NCBI RefSeq assembly: GCF_009730915.1
Contig: NC_052487.1
Span: forward strand, 1,054,001 to 1,118,000
DNA length: 64,000 bases
Source: Dioscorea cayenensis subsp. rotundata
Taxonomy: Eukaryota; Streptophyta; Magnoliopsida; Dioscoreales; Dioscoreaceae
Direction of reading: 5' to 3'
Below, in pieces: positions 29,647 to 41,268 of the stretch. The translations under genes were made by a program, and so were the position numbers. The stretch's first letter is position 1, and each line of letters begins with the position of its first letter. The notes under the pieces are model-generated. The model saw only the letters and a program-made list of their open reading frames with translations, did no database searches and had not been told where the DNA came from.

Positions 29647-29901
29647 GGGAAAACATCATCTAGGGACGTCCATAGATTTCAATTCTAGAGATGTTTTTAA
29701 ATTTAAACCGTTGGATCATCATCCGATGGTTAATTGATTATATAAACACTGTACACCTTTTTACTGTTCATGATCACTGTACAACACTGTAGAACGCGGT
29801 TTCTAATGTTCATAATGATAAGAGCCGTCAGATTTTCATCTGATGGCTATTATGGACATCCCTAGATTTGAAATCTAGAGACGTCCCTAGATGATGAGTT
29901 C
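29647..29901. mobile_element. 255-base MITE with about 30-base terminal inverted repeats
   Basis: The left end (29647-29680) and the reverse complement of the right end share CATCATCTAGGGACGTC and most flanking bases. Both sides are TA-dinucleotide runs, so a target duplication cannot be read. It is non-coding; the superfamily is undetermined. Confidence 0.75.
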
Positions 29902-30359
29902 TATATATATATATATGAATTTTCTAATCACGGTGCGGGAGAGCGGGGTAAAGTAAAACTAAAATTTTCTTGCCCCGGTTTTCAAGAAAAAAAAAAAAAT
30001 CCCCCAATCGGGCTAATTAGGTTGAAAACCGCATGCAGTAGGTTGCTGTTTTGCCATCCCTAGACTCAGAGGCTTTCCCAACTTATCTTATATATTACAA
30101 TTTTTTTATATTTAAATAAAGCGTAAAGTGAACCTTTCTAGAAACACAATTATAGATGAGTTTAGTTGTACCAATAAATAAATAAATAAAGCACAAGTCG
30201 GTGGATATAAAGTCCATATATATGTAATGTAATGTCCCCATAATCCCAGAGATTGAATCTATACCAAATATAAATAAATATAAATATACACACAGATGAC
30301 GTAGTGATGAAATTTTATCTTCAATATAACATATTATATCAAATCCATGCAATTCTAAG

Positions 30360-32171
30360 TGGGAGGCTGCGATACTTGATCATTCCTCATGGAAAAGAAT
30401 TGAATAAAAATGTCTTAAAGATCAACATGGTCTCTTAAGAATAGTCTAAATTATTTGGTTAATACTCACATGGTTCTGTACCTAAAAAGTTTAGCATTAG
30501 CAACGTTTTAATCGTTCTTTGATAAGACTAGTAACAGTATATAAAGTACAAGAATAGACGAAGAGATGCCCATATGAGAGGATGACAATTAAAACTAGCA
30601 GCCCCAATGAGTTCATTGCACTTGGCTCTGGATCAAATTCTTAGAACAGTATATATAAATATAAAAATAAATACCAAATAAATTAGGATGCCATGAATGA
30701 CTTTTGAAAGGACGAGAGCATATGAAAGTTTATATGAAATGTTATCCTTTTACAGCAAAATCTGGTTTCTGGAATATTATGTAAATAATAATTTATTGAA
30801 CAAATATATTCCTCTTCAAATGAGATAGGATAGGAACCAAATCATTTTTGATGAAATGGGTATATTGCTTGTCTTGATTTTAATTAACAAAGAAAAGAAG
30901 AGCTATGTCGTGGTTCACTATAGTGTTTTTACGGGGACAAATCAAAAATTAAAAATAAAAAATAAAAAAAAGCAGTGATAAATATCAAGTATCAAGGTTG
31001 TTTTTAACTTTGAAGTTTTAAATTTTTTATATTAGGTTCTAAAAATTAAAAAATCATCAACGGTACATTTTTTTTAGTGATAATGTTAATTAGTGCTTAA
31101 GGATTACCGAAATCAACTGAACATCATGCATTTTAATAAAAATGTAGTGACTAAATATATTCTTCCATAATCACGATAGAATTATTTTTATTGACGTGGA
31201 ATAATATTTAATAACTCACTTTTTCCATTCATTTATATGACTAAGAAATAAAGAAAAAATAAAAAGAATAGCCCGATTTGACACCATATTAAATGATGCA
31301 CTTGTTTGATATATATATATATACATCATGCGAGTCAAACATTGATCTCTCGCTACATTTTTTTTACTTCTGTTGCATAATAAAAAGCAAATCAATAAGA
31401 AAAGAAAATGATGGGAATATCCATGAAATTGTTGAAAACTATGGTCATCTCTCAGTGAATCATGATATATTTCCAGGAACTTTCATCTATAACAGAAAAC
31501 TAGTTTATACTTGGTATATCACCAATTAGTCTATTAATGAATCAGCATCTATTTTATCTCTTCTTATAGCACTCCAAACATGACCTAAAAATTCCTAAAT
31601 GCAGTTGCATATTTGTATTTTCTAGTTTCTCTGTAACATCATGCCAACCTTATTATTGTATATTGATCATGCAACTGATTATTCCAAGCATCAGAACAAT
31701 TCCCAAGTGCAGTGAAGAGTGCTAATGCAAGGCCACTCACTCACACACCAAAAAGATGCAAAGAAGAAAGCTGGGAAGACAACAAAATCAAAGGTGTTTA
31801 ATGGAACAAATTTTTAGTTTTTAGTTTTATTTTTTAAGCATATGCCTTAGAATGTTGGCAAGCTAGGGTGTGGGAGATAAGGATAAGTTTAGATAATGAA
31901 TGAGTGAAGAGATGCATTTAGGTGTGCTTTAGACGATGATGTGGTTCACATTTCTCTTTTCTTTTGTTTTTTTAATTTTTCATTGCAATATTCCTTTGGA
32001 ACACTGTGAAGATTTAGTAAGCACACATCGTTTCAAGAATCCAATACTCTTTGATGTGTAGGACATTCTCATATGAAGTATATCTCTGCAACTTGTGGAA
32101 TAGAATTTTTATTTTTTATTAGTACCCCCGGCCACATGCATTTGATTAATTATTAGCATTTATCTTATTAC

Positions 32172-32236
<65 letters not shown>

Positions 32237-32810
32237 CACACACACAATGATCACTTATAATTGATTATTAGTGCATAAATAGGAAGTACCTATAAAACAT
32301 AACTTTGTTCGATTATGAAGAAGTACTGGCAGCTTTAAAAGCCATATATAGTACATAAGTGGAAGATATTGTCAAAGAATAATAGAATCATCATGTATGA
32401 TTTGAAGAGAAACTAGAAACCAGACACTAAAGAATATAAAAATAAATCTTTGCATGATATTGAGAAGAAATTGTAAGCAGTAAAAAGATAAAATACATAA
32501 AAAGAGAAACCCCCTTAAATGGTGGCAAGAATGATAAAAGAATATAAATGATGCCAGTGAAGAACAAAGTCTTGTAAAAATTAAGAGAAGTGTAGTAGTG
32601 GAGGAAATTGCAATCCAACTAGGACCACCATTGGCAAGGTTTTGTCACTCCCTATGGGAACATAAGTTTGTGATTGTTCAGAATGGATTCATATGTGGGT
32701 CCTTTAATCTTCATCTTTTAATTGGTTTAAAACTTCAAACTTTGTCCACCAAAAAACCTCTAAATATCACCATTCAACCAAATAATCAAAGCTTATGGTT
32801 CATTTCACCA
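30360..32810 (+). repeat. Segmental duplication, copy B
   Basis: This is colinear with copy A (18596-25420) but without the solo LTR, Copia fragment and SINE. Shared blocks lie at 30360-30950, 31000-31870 and about 32685-32800. It ends about 1.3 kb before PHO1. No conserved reading frame is seen in it. Confidence 0.8.
32173..32232. repeat. (CT)n-(TA)n compound microsatellite
   Basis: About 16 CT units are followed directly by about 13 TA units. Confidence 0.9.
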
Positions 32811-34068
32811 CCTTGTTCAGCGTCCTACTGATATATCACAATATATATATATATATATAACGTATAAATCAAAGATATTTCCTCTTTCTTCTTCTTTTTT
32901 ATCATCATTGGGTGAACATACTGAAAAGGCAACCACAACATCAATTTTTGATATTTCTCTTTCCGGATAACTTGTTATATCCAAGGTTGTGCATGAAAAG
33001 CCTTTTGACTCCAATGTTGTTCTTAAATTATAAGTTTCAGCTTTCATGAAATTCAAATATATCAGGCAAAGAATACATGCATACATATATATATATATAT
33101 ATATAATGGTGGAGACGATGTCTAATTTCCACAAATGAATGAATTGATGTTGTATATAAGTAACCATGTCCGACAACTCAAAGAAGTGAAAGATACTTGC
33201 AAGATATGTCCCAAAAGCTTTACCTCAAGAACTACAGAAGAAAACTTGGAAAGAGTGATCACTGTCCACCAAGAAAAAGAGAAACAGAAAAAAGAGGCAG
33301 TGGTGTTCCCCATTTATCATTAAAATTAATTGTTGTTTGTTTTTGTTGGCAATGCTGTAGCTTAATGAGCTTGAAAGTTCTTTGCTATATGAAACTCAAC
33401 TACACAAGTAAAATTCCTTTTTAGCTCGCTTTAGCTTTGTGGGTTGGAGATAACCTTCAAAAGATTAAAAGCTAAAAAGCTCTTTAGAAAGTGGTTGTGG
33501 TGCTTAATTCAAAATTTCCAATAATTGAGACCAAAGCTTGCCATGAGTCTTATCATGTTCATGTGAGTGTCCATAAAATGAACCATATCTAGTGAGAGAT
33601 CTCTCTTAATTCATTATTATCAAATTAATGACACAACGTAGCACTACTATACAGGCTTGCTTAACTCAATGCATTGCTCTCTTAACCACAAAAACTTACT
33701 TTAAATATCTATTAATTATTTTTTTAAGACTGAAAATAACCACTTCTTCTTCTTCGTTTTTGGAATATATATGTCTATTAATTACAATAAACTTTAACTT
33801 GAGAGGAAGCACAATCTAAGTTTAATTTAAGGGGCTAGCCCTTCTCCATATGGCCCACATCCACTTCTCCAAGTCCTGCCGGAGAGAGTGTGCAGCTTGC
33901 AACCTTCCTCCCTCCCTTTCCGGCCGAATCCCGGCCAACATCACCCCCACAAGTGGTGGCAGGTGCCCTCTATATTACCCTTCAAGCCTCTTTATCAGTA
34001 TCTTATAGAATGTGCTGTCTCCCAACACTCTCAACTTATTATTATTCCCTCTTCATCACACGTTTATG

Positions 34069-34076
34069 TATATATA
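34069..34076 (+). promoter_or_regulatory. Possible TATA box of PHO1
   Basis: TATATATA lies about 80 bases before the PHO1 start codon, after a C/T-rich stretch. I looked for a PHR1-type GNATATNC site close by and did not find a clean one. Confidence 0.45.
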
Positions 34077-34157
34077 CCCTTCCAAACCTCTCTTTTCAAA
34101 CACCCATTCACATCCTCTCAAGTGTTGGATAGAAACACAGAGAGTGATTAAAAGAAA

Positions 34158-34879
34158 ATGGTTAAGTTTTCCAAGCAGTTTGAAGGCCAACTTGTGCCTG
34201 AATGGAAGGAAGCTTTTGTTGATTACTGGCAACTTAAGAAAGACCTTAAAAAAATTCAAGCTCCATTGAACAAACCACATTCACCATCTTTCTCTCAAAG
34301 ACTCTTCTCACCACTCACCAAACTCCCTCTCTTTGGTTCTCATCCACGCAAAGACCATGGAGTCATTCAGGCATTCAACTCACTGACAACTATTCTAATA
34401 ATATATGCATGCATGCATGCATGCATGCATTTATGTGTGTATGTTTGTTTGTTTGTAAGTGTGCCCGTGCTCATTGTGCATTGGTTGTTCAGGTTCATAG
34501 GAAGCTGGCCTCAACTGTGAGCAATGGAGATGTGTATGAGACTGAGTTGCTTGATCAGTTTGCCGATACCGATGCTGCAAAGGAGTTCTTTGCTAGACTA
34601 GATCTTCAGCTGAACAAAGTGAATCAGTTTTACAAGGGGAAGGAGAAGGATTTTATGGATAGAGGAGATTCTCTGAAGAAACAAATGGATATACTCATTG
34701 ACCTCAAGGCTGCTCTCAAGCAACAGAGGCTTCGGTCTTCATCAACAAAGGATGATCCTTCCATTTCCTGTTCAATAACTAGTGGTAATTAATATAATTT
34801 TTAATTCTCAAGGTTGAGATTGAGTTTTCTTCTAAATTGATGATTAGCAAGTAATTTTTTTATGAGTTTTTTCTAATTC

Positions 34880-34912
<33 letters not shown>

Positions 34913-37669
34913 ATATATATATAATATATATGTATACATAGATGAAGACTCTGTAAGGAGCAGAGGAGAACAAGAACAGGGACAAGAGAAAACAGAATGT
35001 GAGTTTGAGGGATTAGATGAAACAGAGAAGGAGGTGAAGGCCAAGAAGGAGAAAATGAAGCTGAGGAGTTTATCTGGTACAGTTATCAGTAGCCAGGGCA
35101 AGAGTTTAAGGATCAATATACCCTTGACTACACCAACTAGGACTATCACTGCACTCACTTACTCTGTTTGGGAGGACCTGGTTAACCAATCTAAGAAATG
35201 TGGCCCAGAAAGTGGCAGGGTTAACATTAACAAGACAAAACTCCACCATGCTGAGAAGATGATTAGAGGAGCTTTCATGGAACTCTACAAAGGTTTGGGA
35301 TACCTTAAAACTTATAGGCAACTCAACATGCTAGCTTTTGCCAAAATCTTGAAGAAGTTTGACAAGGTAGCCAAGCTATCAATCTATGTGGAAATTACAA
35401 AATTTGAGATGTTTTACTGCTTGTTTCTGAATTTTCTTAGCTACTCCTCAGATTACAGGAAAACAGGCGCTTGCCATTTATCTCAAAGAAGTTGAGAGGT
35501 CCTACTTCAATAGCTCTGATAAGGTAAGCATCATGCTAATTAAAGGTATAAAAAGCTGAAATTCACTTCAATTTTTATGTCTACTGAGAATTTTACTGCA
35601 ATTGTAGGCAATTAAGTTGTTAGATGAGGTGGAAGAGCTGTTCATTAAACACTTTGCTGATAATGATCAAAGGAAAGCAATGAAATATCTTAAGCCTCAT
35701 ATGCGAAAAGAATCACATGCAGTCACCTTCTTCATAGGTGTGTATATATCTACATACATATATCCATTTACTGCCATCATTTACCATATATATACTCTGT
35801 TCTTACCTTTTTCCCTTAATTTAACCTTCTTGATCAGGGCTTTTCACCGGATGTTTCATTGCGTTATTCATTGGATATTGTATCATGGCACACATTGCTG
35901 GAATGTATACTGGTCAATCAGACTCTGTTTACATGGAAACAGTGTATCCTGTTCTTAGGCAAGCCCTGTTTTATAAATCGAAGAATTGAATTAATTATCT
36001 GATGTAGTTAAAAAGTAAATTTACTGATTTGATGAGTTCTTGATTTTCAGTATGTTCAGCCTACTATTTCTGCACCTATTCCTCTATGGATGCAACATAT
36101 TCATGTGGCGCAGGACGCGCATAAACTACAGCTTCATATTCGAATTTGCACCCACAAAAGAGTTGAAATATAGGGATGTCTTCTTGATTTGCACCACATC
36201 TATGACTGTAGTGGTTGGAGTATTGTTTGCCCACTTGGCTATCATCGCCAAAGGCTACACATCTACCCAAATACAAGCGATCCCTGGCATCTTACTTTTG
36301 GTAATTATGCATTCCTTCTTGCCACCCTAACAGAATCAGCAGTTATCAACATGATTTATAATGGTCTAGTGGACACCATAACTTGTAGTTATTCCAATTT
36401 GACTGATTAATGCTTATGTTCTCAATATGCAGATGTTCATTGTGGTGCTTATATGCCCTTTCAACGTCCTTTATCGATCAAGCCGTTATCATTTCCTGAG
36501 AGTCATTAGAAATATCATCTTGTCTCCTTTATACAAGGTATATTCCGTGTGTATTAATTATTAGCTAATTACTGTGTATTGTGGTTTCTTATCCTGATAA
36601 TTTGCAGGTGGTCATGGTAGACTTCTTCATGGCTGATCAACTCTGCAGCCAGGTACTAATTCTCATGATATATATATGCATGCATATATGTTCTTAGCTT
36701 TTCTGTAGTTAATAACTGACTATTTCGATGAATTTAGGTGCCGATGCTTAGGAATTTAGAGTATGTAGCCTGTTACTACATAACTGGAAGCTATAAAACA
36801 CAAGACTATGGCTACTGCTCTAGCAGATCACATTACAGGGACTTGGCATACGCTGTCTCATTCTTGCCTTATTACTGGAGAGCCATGCAGGTATATAATG
36901 TTCATGTTGAGTCCTACTACAAAAGAGGCATTGTTTGTTTATAATGAGGTCTTTGACAGTGTGCAAGGAGATGGTTTGATGAAGGACAAACAAGCCACCT
37001 TGTCAACCTTGGAAAGTATGTATCGGCGATGCTCGCCGCCGGTGCCAAAGTAGCTTATGAGAAGGAGAAGACTATTGGTTGGCTTTCTCTTGTGGTGGCA
37101 ATGTCAAGTGCTGCAACTGTGTATCAGCTTTACTGGGACTTTGTTAAGGACTGGGGCTTACTTCAAGTTGGCTCAAAGAACCCCTGGCTTAGGAATGAAC
37201 TCATTCTTCGTCGCAAGTTTATATACTTCTTATCCATGGTATTCCATTCTTTGTTTCAGCACAGACATTATAAAAATGTGCTTTCAGAATTGAAAAACAT
37301 TTGTAAAGATTCTGAGAACTTTAATTTTTCAGGGATTAAACTTCATTCTAAGGTTGGCATGGCTGCAAACTGTTCTTCATTACAATTTCGGAAGTTTGGA
37401 TTACAGAGTAACATCATTTTTCTTGGCCGCACTTGAAGTGATCCGTCGCGGCCATTGGAATTTCTATCGGTACATAGATAAATATATATATATATATACA
37501 TGTTTTGGATGCATTAGGTATTTGTTCTGCTGAAAAATTATTGTTCTGACAAAGAAATTGCAAAACTTTATATGGTTTCAGGTTGGAGAATGAGCATCTA
37601 AATAATGCAGGCAAGTTCAGGGCAGTTAAAACAGTTCCATTACCTTTTCATGAAGTGGACCAGGATTGA
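34158..37669 (+). CDS. PHO1-family phosphate exporter (PHO1;H1-like), SPX-EXS protein
   Basis: Thirteen exons: 34158..34370, 34493..34784, 34942..35366, 35452..35523, 35608..35737, 35838..35958, 36051..36300, 36433..36537, 36608..36652, 36738..36890, 36960..37238, 37333..37469 and 37582..37669. All phases agree and give 769 residues, near the 784 I recall for Arabidopsis PHO1;H1. The N-terminal SPX domain ([16 protein letters not shown] to the Lys-rich KILKKFDK at about 303-310) senses inositol pyrophosphates. Multiple membrane segments follow from about residue 375. The C-terminal EXS domain is clear ([16 protein letters not shown], then [17 protein letters not shown]). Function: export of phosphate to the xylem from Golgi/trans-Golgi and plasma membranes. 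Introns 1 and 6 begin with GC instead of GT (34371 and 35959). Intron 2 carries an ATG/AT microsatellite, intron 1 a GCAT repeat. I can see no lesion. Confidence 0.95.
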
Positions 37670-39459
37670 GTGATTGCCTGCAAGCATTGATGGTGTAACA
37701 CACAAAGGATTGAGCACAATGTGCCCCAATTGGTGTCCAGAAACACAAAACACACTTGTATACCAATCATTTGTTCTTGATGCAGTAAAGTAAAGTAAAG
37801 AAAGCATCATTTATCCATCTTTAATTCTCTGTACACCTCTCACTCCCTCTCTCTCCCTCTCTTTCTATATATATATATATATATATAATACTTAATTAAT
37901 ATATACAAAAATGATTATGATATTGAGGCTCACAGTCAGAAAAATCATCAATTGATGTTGTTTCGTCTGTTTGTTGCTGTTTTGGTTGTATATATTTTTT
38001 CTTTTAAATAATTAATAATTTATCTATTTTATTTTATTTTTTTAAATAAAATCATCCATTAATTTTTAAAAATATAACAAAAGTCAAATATCTATTTATA
38101 TTTGTTAAATTGAAGTAATTATTTACTTATAAGACAAACAAAACCATTTTCCGCTTGGCCACATGCATGATCACTCTTTATTTAAAATAAATAAATAAAT
38201 TATATGTATTAAATAAAACTGAACTACTTTATCTTCTAACGGGTGGAAGATGTCCCTTTCTTTCCCCTCCTGTCTCTTTATGTTTTTTTTAGTAATTCAC
38301 CTCTGATGACTGAGTTCTCTCCTCTTTCTCTTTTGTCTTGTTTCAGGATTGTTGTATTTTTTTTTTTATTAATAAATTTGTGATTTATCTACTTATTTTA
38401 AAAAAAAATCACAAACATTTATGAAGCGACCACTAGGAATGAAAGCTTGACAGATCGATAACTACTAATATAAGTGCAACAAATAGAGGCCACTCCTTAT
38501 TCAAACATATTTTGTATTTTTTTAAAATTATTTTTCCAATATAAAAGATGCACACATGAACACTCGACCCGGGCCCAGTTCACGATTGTGAAAATTTCTT
38601 TTGCACCTGTGGAACAGACCCACACAAGAACACATGGACCGGGCTCACACTGGTTTTTACAAAAATTTTCACACTGGGCTTTTAAAATTTGTCTTCACAC
38701 AAGAAGACATGGGCCGGGCTTACATCATGAGTTTGAAAACTTCGTTGCCACAAACGGCCCGGCCCGACTCTGATGATACAACAGGCAAATAGGCAACCAA
38801 TTGATATTATTGTACAATGCTTGGTTGGTTTATTCTTGCATGATAAGCTGCTTTTTTTTTTTTGGAAAAAAAGCAGCTTATCTTTTTCACCCAAAATTTG
38901 ACTTTGTATTCTGATTTACCAAAAAGTTTTTTTTTTTTTAAAAAACTACTGTTTATTCTTTCACCTAAAATTTGAATTTGTGTAGAATACAAAAAAATTT
39001 AATAGCATGTGATATGAAGTTTATTAATTTGGAGGACTTTAATTGAACTCTTGGTTTGGAAGATTTACCATAAGTAGATTGGCGAGATGAAAATGATTGT
39101 CAGGAAAAACAAATCATATACAAATGAGAATGTTAAAATGGTATTTACTTGTTTTTATATCATAAACTTAATTGTTCAATATTATCTTTGGTTTATTTTG
39201 CTAGTTGTTATTCCTACTATTTACATATTGATGTTCTCAGTGGTTTAATTCTATTATATATTTATATTTTGATGTATCAATATGATTTATTTGTAACATG
39301 TGCTATGACTTTTTGATGTATTTTTCATAGCTTATTTTATGATGTAAAATGTAAAAAATCATGTAAATAGCTACCCGTACTAAAAAAAATATTTTGTTTT
39401 ATTTACTACATTTTATTATATATATATATATTGATAAAGTGGATAAATCACAAATACAT
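37670..39459. other. Intergenic spacer downstream of PHO1
   Basis: No gene is present. A block at about 38540-38820, with repeated GGGCCGGGC-type phrases, recurs in rearranged form upstream of PKS3 (50700-52140). Near 38350-38410 a poly-T then TTAATAAATTTGTGATTTATC resembles a LINE 3' tail. A 96-base region at 38881-38985 holds two imperfect copies of a TTTCACCCAAAATTTGA unit. Confidence 0.55.
38842..38881. repeat. Perfect hairpin-forming inverted repeat
   Basis: Arms GATAAGCTGCTTTTTT (38842-38857) and AAAAAAGCAGCTTATC (38866-38881) pair perfectly around an 8-base loop. It could be a tiny transposon remnant. I have no evidence that it is transcribed. Confidence 0.8.
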
Positions 39460-39724
39460 TAAAAAAAAAAACTGATACAGACCGACCGCACAGACAACAA
39501 AAAGAAGAAACCATCAGCAGTGGGTACAAAAACAGAAGAACAACAGACAGAAACTAGGGGGAGAGAGGGACTCCGCCTAGAGACAGACGAACACTGCAGA
39601 GTAACTAGCCGGAGAAATCGACTGACCCGTCGGGATCCAGCTCCAAGCGAGAAGGGGATCCAGATAACTGGATACAGCGTCGAACAACAGCAATCGAATC
39701 TTCCAGCTTGTGCAACTCCTTAGT
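39460..39724 (-). mobile_element. LINE 3'-end remnant (left of the Copia insertion)
   Basis: Read on the minus strand, it goes from a coding-like stretch (KELHKLEDSIAVVRR) through a T-rich untranslated region to a poly-T and AATGTATTTGTGATTTATCC tail typical of plant LINEs. The matching upstream part lies at 45052-45215, so the Copia element appears to sit inside one LINE remnant. Confidence 0.5.
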
Positions 39725-39856
39725 GTTGTGCCTACGGAGAAGACTTCTCATTGTAGGAGGCTTTCCGGGTTAGTGGAGACGTAACCTGGATGTTTGGAGG
39801 ACAATGCTTGATGCTTCATTGATGCTTGATTGAAGATTTGTCTTCAAGTGGGGGAT

Positions 39857-40392
39857 TGTTAAATATTGGCTTAATATCCTTGTGATGAAGCCAAAATCTT
39901 GATCTCTTTTAATCCAACGGTCTAGATTGCTCTATTGTTTATATAGGGTTATGTTTGTTGGGTGTTGTGTAATGAGAGAAAAGAGAGAAAGATAGAGAGG
40001 GTGAGTTCTCTTGTATTTGGAGAGTGAAAAGAGTGGTGTAGAGGAGAGCTCTTGTTCTTGCTTGATCTCATTAAAACAAGGTAAGACCCTTGTTTTTGAG
40101 GTAAGGCTAGTTCTTAGAGCTTGGTAATTCTCTTGTGGTTTTATGCCTATCTTTTATACTCTTGTACTCTTGTTATCCCCCATGATATAGTGAAGCATTG
40201 TTCTCCCGTGGATGTAGGCTTATTCTTAGCCGAACCACATTATATTGGTGTCTCTTACTTTATTCTTGTGAGATTGGTTGTATGTTATCCTTGCATTGCC
40301 CATTCATTGTGTGATTGCTAGGTATTGTGATATTGCATTCCAAGTGTTCGACGAATTGCCACACTAGTTCCGCGCTTCCTCACACGCAACTA
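39857..40392 (+). repeat. Copia 5' LTR, 536 bases
   Basis: It begins TGTTAAATATTGGC and ends CACGCAACTA just before the primer binding site. By eye it differs from the 3' LTR at about nine positions. Confidence 0.9.
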
Positions 40393-40393
40393 T

Positions 40394-40405
40394 TGGTATC
40401 AGAGC
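40394..40405 (+). promoter_or_regulatory. Copia primer binding site
   Basis: TTGGTATCAGAG, complementary to the 3' end of plant initiator tRNA-Met, lies immediately after the 5' LTR. Confidence 0.9.
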
Positions 40406-40488
40406 CAGGTTCTAGGATTGTGGAGGTTGTCTAAGCTTGCAACTGAAAGAATTGGGGCTTGTATTGGTGGTGATTCGATTTCATAGCA

Positions 40489-41268
40489 ATGGATAAGGCA
40501 ATGGAGTTTGAAAAGCTCAAGGAGGACAATTGGCCAATATGGAAGATAATGATGGAGGATCACCTTGTCTATAAGAAGTTGGATCTACCACTATTGGGGA
40601 ATGATGTTAAACCCTCATCTATGATTGATGAACAATGGAAGGTTCTTGATCGAAAATGCTTGTCGGTGATAAGGCCATGTATTTCGCCATCCATCTTGTT
40701 TGATGTTTATCAATATAAGACCGCTCATGAACTTTGGAGTACTTTGGAGCAATCTTTTGAGCAACCATCGGGTATCAATAAGATGCATACCATGAAGAGG
40801 TTATTTCTCTTGAAAATGAAGGATGATGTCACGGTGCGAAAGCATGTGAATGAGTTTAACTCTATTGTGGCACAATTAAAGGCTCTAAAGGTAAATCTTG
40901 ATGAAGAGGTCTTATGCTTGCTACTTTTGAGCTCTTTGCCTCCAAGTTGGGATACTCTTGTTACTACCGTGGCAAATACAATGGGGAACAAGTTCAAGTT
41001 GAATGATGTTGTTTCTTCATTGAGTAGTGAGGAGACTAGAAGGGCTTCTTCACAAATGTCTAGTGACTTAAGTCAAGCACTAGCGGCCGGTGAAAGAGGA
41101 AGGTCTCAACAAAGGGATGATGTTTTGGCTAGTAAGGGCAAGTCACAAGCAAAGGGAAGATCAAAGTCACGGGGCCGGGTTGTTACTTGTTGGTATTGCA
41201 AGAAACAAGGTCATGTGAGGAATGATTGTAATCTTTTGAAGAGCAAGCGAAAAGGGGAAGCAAGTTGA
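40489..41268 (+). pseudogene. Copia gag (UBN2-type) with zinc knuckle
   Basis: An open frame of 259 codons opens with the usual gag start region (FEKLKEDNWPIWKIMMEDHL). It ends with a retroviral-type zinc knuckle CWYCKKQGHVRNDC (CX2CX4HX4C). Shortly after the knuckle, in an A/G-rich stretch near 41255, the frame shifts relative to pol and hits a stop. In related elements gag and pol form one frame, so I read this as a single-base indel mutation, not a programmed site. Confidence 0.85.
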
